49,020 nt of DNA from Hyphomicrobiales bacterium (GTDB lineage: Bacteria; Pseudomonadota; Alphaproteobacteria; Rhizobiales; Beijerinckiaceae). The translations under genes and the position numbers were made by a program. The notes under the pieces were generated by a model, which was not told where the DNA came from, ran no database searches, and saw only the letters and a list, made by a program, of their open reading frames with translations. The stretch is taken from NCBI GenBank assembly GCA_027484655.1, contig JAIXSM010000014.1:1-49020 (forward strand), written 5' to 3'. Below, one piece after another: positions 32,780 through 40,947 of the stretch; within the stretch, counting starts at the first letter, position 1; each line of letters begins with the position of its first letter.

Positions 32780-33883
32780 ATGCCTGAGTTACCCGTCGAT
32801 GCATCGAAGTTTGCAGGCATGTCGGAAGAACAGGCGCGCACATTTCCCCGGCGCACGGTGGTGGGCGAGCATCTGTCGCCCGAACTCAAGGCCGCAATGC
32901 CGCAGATGATCTCCACCGACGCACATGTGATGGAGCCTGACGAGTTGTGGAAGGAGCTGCCCGCACGCTTGCAGGAGCACCTTCCTAAAGTGCCTTTCCG
33001 CAACAATCCGCCGGGCGCGTCCGACCCGAAACTGAGGCTACGGGATCAGGACACAGATGGTGTTGCGGCGGAGATCCTGTTTCCAAACTACGGCATGGCG
33101 CTCTTCGCAGTTGACGATGTCGAGACACAGGAAGAATCCTTCAAACTCTATAACGATTGGGTACATGAGTTTTGCCAGGCGGACCCAAAGCGCCTTTACG
33201 CGTCGCCCCTGATCTCGGTGTATGACATCAAGGCCGGGATCAAGGAGATGCACCGCGGAATTGACCGGGGCATGAAGGGCGCAATGGTGTGGCAAGTGCC
33301 GGACCCTCGCCTGCCGTTTACATCCGATCATTACGAGCCGTTGTGGGCTTCGTGCGCAGAGGCGAAACAGCCGGTAATCTGCCATATTCTCACAGGCCAC
33401 TCCTACATCAAGACCGGACAGAAGGGCGGCGTGCAAGGCCTGAAGGATGCAACGAACGTGAAGACGTTCGACTCGTCCAACACGCTTTTTGACTTCATCT
33501 TCTCGGGCGCTTTTGACCGCCATCCCGACCTCCGTTTGCTGCTCGCTGAAAGCGAGATTGGCTGGCTTCCCTTCATCCTGCAGCAGTGGGATTATTACTT
33601 CGAGCGCTTCCGCAAGACGCGCGAGATGCCCATCAAGCGCAAACCAAGCGAGATCTTCGAAGAGCACGTCTACGGCACGTTCCTCGAGGATTATGTGGGG
33701 ACTCGGTTCTTTCCATGGTGGGGCGAGAAGAACTGCATGTGGTCCAACGACTACCCGCATTTCAACATGACGTTCCCGCACTCTCGCGAGGTGGTCGAGC
33801 ACCATCTCAAGGGTTTGCCGGACGACAAGCGCCAGAGACTGACGCGCGACAACGCGATCAAGCTCTTCAACCTCGATATATGA
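32780..33883 (+). CDS. Amidohydrolase family protein (PF04909)
   Basis: This 367-residue protein has an N-terminal lead of about 45 residues, then STDAHVMEPDELWKE, where D-x-H replaces the usual HxH, later VICHILTGHSY, LLLAESEIGWLPFILQQWDYYFERFR and MWSNDYPHFNMTFPHS with the conserved aspartate. This long-form subgroup is often annotated as a predicted metal-dependent hydrolase of aromatic or terpenoid clusters. The ATG at 32780 follows GGAGCAGGAA; a TTG at 32768 is less likely. It follows the cupin gene and precedes a Bug-type binding protein gene. Confidence 0.87.
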   Translation: MPELPVDASKFAGMSEEQARTFPRRTVVGEHLSPELKAAMPQMISTDAHVMEPDELWKELPARLQEHLPKVPFRNNPPGASDPKLRLRDQDTDGVAAEILFPNYGMALFAVDDVETQEESFKLYNDWVHEFCQADPKRLYASPLISVYDIKAGIKEMHRGIDRGMKGAMVWQVPDPRLPFTSDHYEPLWASCAEAKQPVICHILTGHSYIKTGQKGGVQGLKDATNVKTFDSSNTLFDFIFSGAFDRHPDLRLLLAESEIGWLPFILQQWDYYFERFRKTREMPIKRKPSEIFEEHVYGTFLEDYVGTRFFPWWGEKNCMWSNDYPHFNMTFPHSREVVEHHLKGLPDDKRQRLTRDNAIKLFNLDI

Positions 33884-34007
33884 CGCAGGGCGCGGGCATG
33901 TCCGCGCCTTTTACTTTTCAAAATAGCGCGTGCGGAGCCGACCAGCGAATGAAACGGCTGGCGGCGGGAGCCAGCCTCCACCATGCGCTCACAAGGGGAG
34001 GAGACAC

Positions 34008-35033
34008 ATGCTGAGGATTGGCCTTGCCGCCCTTGCCATGGGCGCATTTACGGTGGGCTCCGCGCAGGCGCAGCAAGCCGCGCAGACGGAGTTCTTCGCC
34101 GGCAAGACGATTACGGTTTTGATCGGGTATGCAGCCGGCGGCACCTACGATGCGACAGGTCGCCTGCTCGCGCGACACATGGCGCGCAACATCCCGGGGC
34201 AGCCTGTGATGGTGCCGCAGAATATGCCGGGCTCCGGCGGGATCAAGACGATCCTGAACCTGTACACGGTTGCGCCGCGCGACGGCACGACGCTTGGGAT
34301 GCTGTCGCGCAGCTATCCCATTGAGCCGGTCTTCAATCCTCAGTCAGCGAAGTATGATCCACGCCGCTTCATCCCCATTGGCAGCACCAGCACAGAGGTT
34401 TCAGTCGGCGTGGTGTGGCATACCCACGGGGTGCGAACGCTCGACGATCTGCAGACCCGGCAGATAACGACGGGCGCCACGGGCGTCACGGACGACACAG
34501 GCCGGTTTCCAACGTTGCTGCGCAACCTGACCGGCGCGCGTATCAAGGTCATCACCGGCTATCCCGGCGGCAATGACGTCACCGCGGCTATGGAGAAGGG
34601 GGAGGTGGACGCCCGTTTCGGCTGGTCTTGGGGCAGTCTCAAGAGCCGTTCAAAACCATGGCTCGATGAGAAGAAGGTGAATATTCTGGTTCAGATGGCG
34701 CTTGAGAAGGCCCACGATCTGCCGGATGTGCCCCTGATTATGGACTTCGCCAAGACGGACCTTGATCGTAAGGCGCTGGAGCTTCTGTTCGCGCCGCAGA
34801 TGGTGGCATGGCCGCTGGTGGCGCCTCCTGATGTGCCGGCGGATCGGGTCGCCACCCTGCGCAAGGCCTTTAACGATACAATGGCAGATCCGGCATTCGT
34901 GGCAGAGGCGACGCGTCTGCGCATTGATGTTGAGCCGGTGACCGGCGAGGCCATGCAGAAGATCGTCGAGCGGCTTGGCACGTTTGACCGGGCGGTTGTC
35001 GATCGCGCGCTGGAGCTGACAGCGATTCGTTGA
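34008..35033 (+). CDS. Bug/TctC-family solute-binding protein
   Basis: This 341-residue periplasmic protein has a signal peptide (MLRIGLAALAMGAFTVGSAQA) and the family pattern: ITVLIGYAAGGTYDATGRLLARHM, NMPGSGGIKTILNLY, PRDGTTLGML and a C-terminal helix region. It is more divergent than the other Bug proteins in the window. No TctA/TctB membrane subunits are near. The ribosome binding site is AGGGGAGGAGACAC. It ends this catabolic block at a strong terminator. Confidence 0.88.
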   Translation: MLRIGLAALAMGAFTVGSAQAQQAAQTEFFAGKTITVLIGYAAGGTYDATGRLLARHMARNIPGQPVMVPQNMPGSGGIKTILNLYTVAPRDGTTLGMLSRSYPIEPVFNPQSAKYDPRRFIPIGSTSTEVSVGVVWHTHGVRTLDDLQTRQITTGATGVTDDTGRFPTLLRNLTGARIKVITGYPGGNDVTAAMEKGEVDARFGWSWGSLKSRSKPWLDEKKVNILVQMALEKAHDLPDVPLIMDFAKTDLDRKALELLFAPQMVAWPLVAPPDVPADRVATLRKAFNDTMADPAFVAEATRLRIDVEPVTGEAMQKIVERLGTFDRAVVDRALELTAIR

Positions 35034-35053
35034 GCGCGGCCTGAAGAAAGTGT

Positions 35054-35086
35054 AAGCGCGGGCTCGCGAGCGCCCGCGCTTTTTTA
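35054..35086 (+). terminator. Rho-independent terminator after the Bug gene
   Basis: A 10-bp stem (AAGCGCGGGC, 35054-35063, with 35072-35081) around an 8-nt loop is followed by a T run (35080-35085). It lies 20 bp after the stop codon and closes the block that starts at the cupin gene. Confidence 0.85.
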
Positions 35087-35148
35087 TTTTGAACACGTGC
35101 GCCAAGCCCAGGGCTGCGGGAACCTACGGTCCCCGCGCGCGCCAGCTT

Positions 35149-36711
35149 TTACGCGCGACGTCTGGCGCGCGGGGATTGATCCACGTTCGCCATCATCTCT
35201 TGAGCAAGCTGTTCCGTGAGACGTGCGCGGACGCCGGCGTAGGCTGCGTCGTCCCAGCGATTGCGCGTTTCGTTCGGATCTTTCGCATGATCGTAGAGTT
35301 CGCCCCAACTCTCGCCCTTGTAGATCGTGAGCCGGTAGCCATCCGTCAGAAGGGTGCGCACCATGCAGGGCGCGCTGAAGCCCATGCGGGTCATGTTGTC
35401 CTGGTGTTCCACCACGAGTGCGTCGCGCAGCGTGGATGAGCCGTCGAGATTGGCGAGCAGGCTGCGCCCTTGCACGCCGAAGTACGGCTTCAAGCCAGCG
35501 CGCTCGATGACGGTGGGCGCGATATCGACGGTGGACGCGAGCGCGTGCGACACCGCGCCCGGCTTCGCCTGCGGGTCCGCCCAGATGAACGAGACGTTAT
35601 TTATGGAGCGCAGCATGATTGCGCCCTTCAGCAGCAGGTTGAAGTCGCCCAGGTAGTCCCCGTGATCGGAGTTGAAGACGACAATTGTTTCGTCTGCGCG
35701 ACCACTGCGTTGCAACGCGTCCATGATCTGGCCGATGGCGTCATCGATCATGGTTATCATGCCGCAAGAGAGAGCCATCGCCTCCTTCAGTTCCTGCTCG
35801 GCGGCCATGAACGCTTCCTGCCCACCGGCGACGCGCTTTCCCTCGCGCCAGCGCTCATGCAGCCAGCGTAGCGGCGGAATGGGATTTTCATGCGCCTCGT
35901 AGGGCAATCGCACCTGAAACGCCGAAGGATCGTACATGTCCCAGTATCTGCCCGGAGGCGTGAACGGGTGATGCGGATCAGGAAATGAGACGAACGCGAA
36001 GAACGGCTCATCCGTGTTCTTGCGTCCGTCAATGAACTCGATGGCGCGATCACGGATCCAAGATGTCGGATAAAGCTCCTCGGGCACGCGCGTGCGGATT
36101 GCCTGCGGGCATGAATAGTTATGCGGCAACTGGTTATTTGGGTCGCGCCAGGCGTCAGCATCCGGGCTCTGGCGACGCAGCCACTGGGCGTAATGCCCGT
36201 CGCAGTTGTGGCCGTGGCCTGTCACCATGTCCACGTGGTCATACCCGTAGTAGGGAAGTTTGAACCTATAGAGTTCATCGCCCCTGTAGCGCTCGGGCGT
36301 CTCGTGGTCGTAATCTTCGCCGTCGTCCGCCCATGCTTCCTGGATCAGGCCGATTGATGCAGGATCCGCCCGTTGTTCGGCCGGAAAATTGGTCATCGGC
36401 TGCACGTGGCTCTTACCGATGGCGGCGGTCTGATAACCGCTTGCGCGCAGAACCTGCGTGAACGTGCTCGCGCGGTAGGACAGATCGCCGCCGTTGTAGC
36501 GCAAGCCATGGGCAGACGGGTAACGGCCTGTCAGCAGCGACGCCCGGTTCGGCATGCACACGGGTGTCGCCACATGAAAGTTGTCGAAGCGCACGCCGCG
36601 CGCCGCGATGGCGTCGATGTTCGGCGTTTTGACGATGGGGTGTCCCGCGCAGCCAAGGTAGTCCGCCCGGTGCTGGTCGGTGATGAAAAACAGAAAGTTA
36701 GGACGCCTCAA
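35149..36711 (-). CDS. Cytoplasmic sulfatase / phosphonate monoester hydrolase-like
   Basis: This 520-residue alkaline-phosphatase superfamily protein shows FFITDQHRADY (metal Asp12), the C-x-P-x-R signature CMPNRASLLTGR with Cys52 for formylglycine conversion, SHVQP, the FNSDHGDYLGDF metal block and LYDHAKDPNETRN near the C-terminus. Length and lack of a signal peptide resemble bacterial phosphonate monoester hydrolases, which are promiscuous for phosphodiesters and sulfates. It follows a Bug gene in the same direction (35 bp apart), which suggests that the Bug protein brings in its sulfated or phosphonylated substrate. Confidence 0.88.
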   Translation of the reverse strand: MRRPNFLFFITDQHRADYLGCAGHPIVKTPNIDAIAARGVRFDNFHVATPVCMPNRASLLTGRYPSAHGLRYNGGDLSYRASTFTQVLRASGYQTAAIGKSHVQPMTNFPAEQRADPASIGLIQEAWADDGEDYDHETPERYRGDELYRFKLPYYGYDHVDMVTGHGHNCDGHYAQWLRRQSPDADAWRDPNNQLPHNYSCPQAIRTRVPEELYPTSWIRDRAIEFIDGRKNTDEPFFAFVSFPDPHHPFTPPGRYWDMYDPSAFQVRLPYEAHENPIPPLRWLHERWREGKRVAGGQEAFMAAEQELKEAMALSCGMITMIDDAIGQIMDALQRSGRADETIVVFNSDHGDYLGDFNLLLKGAIMLRSINNVSFIWADPQAKPGAVSHALASTVDIAPTVIERAGLKPYFGVQGRSLLANLDGSSTLRDALVVEHQDNMTRMGFSAPCMVRTLLTDGYRLTIYKGESWGELYDHAKDPNETRNRWDDAAYAGVRARLTEQLAQEMMANVDQSPRARRRA

Positions 36712-36745
36712 GAGTGCGCTCCTCGCATGTGCTATGAATTGAGTT

Positions 36746-37723
36746 TTAAGGGGTCGCCTTGATGCCAGCGGCTGCGATCACCTTGCCCCACTTCTCGCGG
36801 TCCGCCGCCAGAAAGCCAATGGCCTCCTTCTCACCGCTGAAGACTGGTTCGATGGCGAGCTTCTGCAGTTGCCTTTTCAAATCGCCGTCCTGCATCGCCT
36901 CCTCGATCCGCGCGGCTAAGAATGCGCGTATGGCGGGATCAACGCCCGCTGGCGCGAGCAGGAAGTTGCCAGTGCGCGCCTCAAAGTCCGTGACGCCGAC
37001 CTCGTGCGCAGTCGGCACGTCGGGAAGCTGCGCCGCGCGCTCGCGACCAGAGACGGCGAGCGGCCGCAGGGCGCCGGTGTCCACGTGGGGCAGGATCGCG
37101 CCGGCAGTCACGAAAGCGGCGTCAACTGAGCCGCCGACGAGATCCTGAAGGGCCGGCGCCGCGCCTCGATAGGGCACATGCACGCCGCGCATTCCGGTCG
37201 CCATGCGCAGATACTCGAAGGCGAGATGACCCGGCGAGCCGACGCCCGCAGACGCGAAGCTCAGATCCCGCGTCTTGCTTGCGGCAAGCAACTCGGCGAA
37301 TGTTTTGGCTGGCACGTTGCGGGCGTTCACCGCGAGGATTTGGAGATTGTAGCCGATGCGCGCGACAGGGATGAGATCCTTCTCCGGCGAGAAGCCCTGC
37401 GAGGCGTAGATGTGCGGATTGACGGTCAGAACCGTGTCGATGGTGAAGAGCCACGTGAGCCCGTCTGGCTTCGACCGTGCGACGGAAGCCGCGCCGATGT
37501 TGCCGCCGGCGCCTGTCTTGTTCTCAACGATGATGGTGCGGCCGATGCGGGCGCCTACCTTCTCCGCCATCACGCGTGCGGCTGCGTCGAGCGGGCCGCC
37601 CGCGGCTAGAGGAACAACGAAATTCACTTGGCCCTGCGGCAAGGGGCCAGATGGCTGCGCCCGGACGCCTGCGGGCATGGCGCATAGTGCGGCGATGATC
37701 AGGGCTGCCTTGAGCGAGCGCAT
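36746..37723 (-). CDS. Bug/TctC-family solute-binding protein
   Basis: This 325-residue protein has a signal peptide (MRSLKAALIIAALCAMPAGVRA) and Bug blocks VNFVVPLAAGGPLDAAARVMAEKV, VENKTGAGGNIGAASVARSKPDG, SAGVGSPGHLAFEY, HVPYRGAAPALQDLVGG and LAVSGRERAAQLPDVPT. These define the carboxylate-binding 'Venus flytrap' family. It starts with GGGGGAAACG upstream and is transcribed ahead of the sulfatase-like gene. It is divergent from the IclR regulator gene. Confidence 0.93.
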   Translation of the reverse strand: MRSLKAALIIAALCAMPAGVRAQPSGPLPQGQVNFVVPLAAGGPLDAAARVMAEKVGARIGRTIIVENKTGAGGNIGAASVARSKPDGLTWLFTIDTVLTVNPHIYASQGFSPEKDLIPVARIGYNLQILAVNARNVPAKTFAELLAASKTRDLSFASAGVGSPGHLAFEYLRMATGMRGVHVPYRGAAPALQDLVGGSVDAAFVTAGAILPHVDTGALRPLAVSGRERAAQLPDVPTAHEVGVTDFEARTGNFLLAPAGVDPAIRAFLAARIEEAMQDGDLKRQLQKLAIEPVFSGEKEAIGFLAADREKWGKVIAAAGIKATP

Positions 37724-37796
37724 TCGTTTCCCCCTGGAATGGTCTGCGCGCCATAGTCGCAGCGCTGCTGGCGCTGGCAAGAGCAATTGCGCTAGC

Positions 37797-37846
37797 GTGC
37801 CGCCAAGCGGCACAATTTGGCGGCACAATTTGGCGGCGCATTTTAG
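37797..37846. promoter_or_regulatory. Inverted and tandem repeats between the Bug and IclR genes
   Basis: The 140-bp divergent region holds GTGCCGC-CAA-GCGGCAC (perfect 7-bp arms, 37797-37813). Overlapping it are two exact head-to-tail copies of CGGCACAATTTGG (37808-37820, 37821-37833) and a third imperfect one (CGGCGCATTTTAG, 37834-37846). Repeated AATTTGG/ATTTTAG blocks at a 13-bp spacing are a plausible multi-site operator for the IclR protein encoded next to it. Confidence 0.55.
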
Positions 37847-37863
37847 CTGCGCAGGGGAACCGG

Positions 37864-38646
37864 ATGACGCAAGCATCTCAGGTCCGGGCGTTGAGCCGGG
37901 GGCTCGACATCCTCGAGTTTCTCGCCGAGCACGGTCCGGCGAGCCTGCACCAGATTCATGTGGGCGTGCGCCTGCCCAAGACGTCGCTGCGCAGGTTGCT
38001 GGCGACCCTGGTCGAGCGGCGGTTCGTTCGCGTGGGCCTCAGCGACGGCATGTATCGCAGCAACATCGCCACGCTTCGCGCGGTCGATCCGCAGGACAGC
38101 GTGCGCGTCGGCCGGCTTGTGGAGGTTGCGCACCCCCATATGCTGGATCTTACGCGCGCGCTGAAGTGGCCCGTTCATCTGCATGTGTTCGCTAATGCGC
38201 GCATGCGCATCATCGAGTCGACCCACGGGCAAAGTGCGTTCGGGGCCAGCTCCGGCGCGGATGTCGAGGTCGAGCTGAACATGTTCGTTTCGGCCAGCGG
38301 GCTCGCCTACCTTGCCCAGCTTCCGGACGCTCGCGTGCTGGAAATCATGGAGCAACGCCGGGACGATCCGTTCGCTTCGCCCGCACGCTACGGGATCAAG
38401 GCCGATGATCTCCTCGCCAATCTCGCAGCGGTCCGCGCGGCAGGGTACGGCACGCGCAAAACCTCCCAATTGCGTCCGGACAAACGGCACGCCATCGCCG
38501 TGGCGATTTGCGAGAAAGGGTCGCCGCTGGGCGCCTTCGCGGTCGCATGGCCCATGGGGCTTATGACGCCGGACGCTTTTGCGAAAGCCCATCTCGAGAC
38601 GCTTTCCGCAGCTGCGCGCGCTGTTTCCGCGGCGCTTGGCGCGTGA
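37864..38646 (+). CDS. IclR-family transcriptional regulator
   Basis: This 260-residue regulator has an N-terminal winged helix-turn-helix (about 5-60, VRALSRGLDILEFLAEHGPASLHQIHVGVRLPKTSLRRLLATL) and a C-terminal IclR effector domain with the YGTRKTSQLRPDKRHAIAVAI segment. It probably controls the divergent Bug-sulfatase pair and perhaps the amidohydrolase-Bug pair downstream, sensing a carboxylate. The start follows GCAGGGGAACCGG. Confidence 0.9.
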   Translation: MTQASQVRALSRGLDILEFLAEHGPASLHQIHVGVRLPKTSLRRLLATLVERRFVRVGLSDGMYRSNIATLRAVDPQDSVRVGRLVEVAHPHMLDLTRALKWPVHLHVFANARMRIIESTHGQSAFGASSGADVEVELNMFVSASGLAYLAQLPDARVLEIMEQRRDDPFASPARYGIKADDLLANLAAVRAAGYGTRKTSQLRPDKRHAIAVAICEKGSPLGAFAVAWPMGLMTPDAFAKAHLETLSAAARAVSAALGA

Positions 38647-38771
38647 GCGCCGCTTCTGGTGACGAGCTTGTGAGCGGGCTTTCAGCCCGCGCTCCCTTGA
38701 TCGTCCGCGTGTCATCGTTACAAGTTGGCTCCTAAAGCACAAAGCCCGCCGGGCCGGAGGAAACACGCCAC

Positions 38772-39626
38772 ATGCCGAGCGCGATCGTTGATATTCATCC
38801 CCATGTGATTTCGCCGAATGAGGCCCGCTATCCGCGGGCGCCGCTGGGCGGCATCCTCTCCGACTGGGCGCGCGACCGGCCCGTGACGCCGGATCAGATG
38901 ATCGCGGCGATGGACGAGGCCGGGGTGGCGCGCGCGGCGCTGGTGCAGGCATCGACCTGTTACGGCTACGACAACGCGCTTGTTGCGGATGCAGTCGCCG
39001 CCTATCCGGATCGTTTCGCCGGCGTCTTCTCTGTCGATGTGTTGAGCGCCGACGCGCCGGAGAAGATCCGTCACTGGATGGGGCGCGGCATGTCCTGCCT
39101 GCGTCTGTTCACCACTGGCAGCACCATGCCGCAGCAGGCCGGATGGCTTGACGATCCGCGCACGTTCCCCGCCTGGGAGTGTGTGCAGGAGCTCGGCGTT
39201 CCCGTGTGTGTGCAGATGCACATGGAGGCCGTGCCGCAACTGCGCACGCTGCTTGCGAGGTTTCCGCAAGCCACCATCATTCTCGATCATCTCGCCTCGC
39301 CGCCTGCGAAAGATGGTCCTCTTTATGCGGCAGCGCAGCCGCTGTTCGATCTCGCGCACTTCGGAAACGTTCACCTGAAGGTCACGATCCGCAACGTGCG
39401 CATGATCGCCGAGGGCGGCGGCGCGTTTGCGCCTTACTTTCGCAAGGTGGTGGATGTGTTTGGCGCCGACCGTATCGCGTGGGGCTCGAATTTCCCGACG
39501 TCCGATGCATCCCTGCGCAAGATCGTCGATGAAAGCCTTGCGGCCATGGCGTTCCTGTCCGCGGACGAGCAAGAACACATCTTCCGCCGCACGGCTGAGC
39601 GGCTCTACCCGAGCCTAGCCCGGTAG
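38772..39626 (+). CDS. Amidohydrolase family protein, lactonase (LigI)-like
   Basis: This 284-residue TIM-barrel protein starts with IVDIHPHVISP (HxH at 9 and 11), then CVQMHMEAVPQL, a TIILDHLASPP strand and IAWGSNFPTSD at the metal-aspartate position. The short form and the D-H-x-x-x-P motif resemble 2-pyrone-4,6-dicarboxylate lactonase and 4-sulfomuconolactone hydrolase. The expected aspartate in the SNFP block (often SDxP) reads Asn, which may affect metal binding. It is followed by a Bug gene 74 bp downstream. Confidence 0.85.
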   Translation: MPSAIVDIHPHVISPNEARYPRAPLGGILSDWARDRPVTPDQMIAAMDEAGVARAALVQASTCYGYDNALVADAVAAYPDRFAGVFSVDVLSADAPEKIRHWMGRGMSCLRLFTTGSTMPQQAGWLDDPRTFPAWECVQELGVPVCVQMHMEAVPQLRTLLARFPQATIILDHLASPPAKDGPLYAAAQPLFDLAHFGNVHLKVTIRNVRMIAEGGGAFAPYFRKVVDVFGADRIAWGSNFPTSDASLRKIVDESLAAMAFLSADEQEHIFRRTAERLYPSLAR

Positions 39627-39700
39627 ACGCGCACGCTAAACCACCACGGAGCCAGTCTTCGCAACCTGGCGCCGCATATTAAAAGTCAGGGGAGGATGTC

Positions 39701-40663
39701 ATGAAAAAATGGTTCGGCCGCATGGCCTTTTGTCTCGCGGGTGTGCTCGCGTCAGCGCATATCGCGACAGCTCAGACCAACGTGCACAAGATCATTGTGC
39801 CATTCGCGCCGGGCGGCGGCCAGGATGTGCTGGCGCGCGTGATCGCGCCCGAGCTGGGTCGCATCCTTGGCGTCAATTACATCATCGAGAACCGTGCGGG
39901 CGCAGGCGGAGCCGTCGGCGGCGGCGTGGTTGCGCGCTCGGCTCCAGATGGGACGACGCTGCTTATGGCCGCGTCCAGCCACACCATCGGCCCGGCGCTG
40001 GATCGGAAGGCGCCTTTTGATCCGATCAAGGATTTCACCGCAGTCGCTCACGTTGGCACCGGCGCCTATGTGTTCCTCGCCAACGCGCGTGTGCCCGCAA
40101 AGTCCGTGGCGGAGTTGATCGCGCATGCGAAAGCCAACGCCGGCAAGCTGAATTATTCTTCTGCCGGCGCTGGCAGCGCGACGCATCTTGCGATGGCCTA
40201 TTTCACCAGCCAGGCCGGGATCGACGTGGTGCATGTTCCCTACAAGAGCACCGCCGAGGCGTTGAACAGCGTCGCGGCAGGGGATACGCAGCTTCTTATT
40301 GTGCCGACGTTGGGCTCGCAGGGATATCTCGCCAACCCGGCGTTGCGGGTGCTCGCGGTTGTCTCCAGATCCCGCATCGCCTCGCTGCCAGATATCCCTA
40401 CGGTTGATGAGAGCGGTCTGAAGGGCTTCGAGTTCACGTCGTGGTTCGGCTTGCTGGGCCCAGCCAACATGCCTGCCGAGACACGTGATCGGATCAACGC
40501 TGCGCTCAATCAGGTGATTGCGATGCCCGCCGTCGCCGCGAAGATAGACCAGCAGGGCGTGGAGCCCCGGCCCTTGGCCCCGGGCGAGTTCGCCAAACTG
40601 CTGCAGGACAATTTCGACACCATCAAGGGCATCGTGAAGTCGGCGGGCGTTTCAGCCGAGTGA
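39701..40663 (+). CDS. Bug/TctC-family solute-binding protein
   Basis: This 320-residue protein has a signal peptide (MKKWFGRMAFCLAGVLASAHIATA) and strong Bug motifs: IIVPFAPGGGQDVLARVIAPEL, IENRAGAGGAVGGGVVARSAPDG, YSSAGAGSATHLAMAYF, HVPYKSTAEALNSV and LPDIPTVDESG. The ribosome binding site is AGGGGAGGATGTC. It is paired with the preceding amidohydrolase gene and lacks membrane partners nearby. Confidence 0.95.
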   Translation: MKKWFGRMAFCLAGVLASAHIATAQTNVHKIIVPFAPGGGQDVLARVIAPELGRILGVNYIIENRAGAGGAVGGGVVARSAPDGTTLLMAASSHTIGPALDRKAPFDPIKDFTAVAHVGTGAYVFLANARVPAKSVAELIAHAKANAGKLNYSSAGAGSATHLAMAYFTSQAGIDVVHVPYKSTAEALNSVAAGDTQLLIVPTLGSQGYLANPALRVLAVVSRSRIASLPDIPTVDESGLKGFEFTSWFGLLGPANMPAETRDRINAALNQVIAMPAVAAKIDQQGVEPRPLAPGEFAKLLQDNFDTIKGIVKSAGVSAE

Positions 40664-40706
40664 ACGGCAAAAGCCTACCGCGAGCGGACGCAAAAGGCGC
40701 CGCTCG

Positions 40707-40760
40707 CTAGAGCGGAAACCGACCTGACTGCGTCAGGCCGTCCGCTTTAGCTTCTTTTTT
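40707..40760 (+). terminator. Long hairpin with T tract downstream of the Bug gene
   Basis: The outer arms CTAGAGCGGA (40707-40716) and TCCGCTTTAG (40741-40750) pair over 10 positions with one G-T pair, and the inner arms CCTGAC/GTCAGG (40723-40737) pair perfectly around TGC. A T-rich tract (CTTCTTTTTT) follows. It can end transcription of the amidohydrolase-Bug unit and also looks like a dispersed intergenic palindrome of Hyphomicrobiales. Confidence 0.65.
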
Positions 40761-40761
40761 T

Positions 40762-40812
40762 CCGCATTTTCTTACGTCCAACCGGCATCCACTTGGACGG
40801 AAAATGCTCTAA
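40762..40812. repeat. Dispersed palindromic intergenic repeat
   Basis: GCATTTTC...CGTCCAA and TTGGACG.GAAAATGC form an imperfect long inverted repeat around an ACCGGCATCCAC centre. On the minus strand it reads like the repeat family with TAGAGCATTTTC, AAGTGGATnCCGGTT and GAAAATGCG elements that is common between genes in Hyphomicrobiales. Only one copy is seen here, so the repeat nature rests on recalled similarity. Confidence 0.5.
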
Positions 40813-40947
40813 CCGCCCGTCCCGGCGCGAGCTGCGCCTGGGCTGTTTCATCGTTTTCGCGTGAGCAGCCTCTGTTGCCGGACGCCCCCCGCGATTTATA
40901 GGTTGAGGCCGACGGGCCACACGCGCCCACGCTGGGCTGAAACCGAA

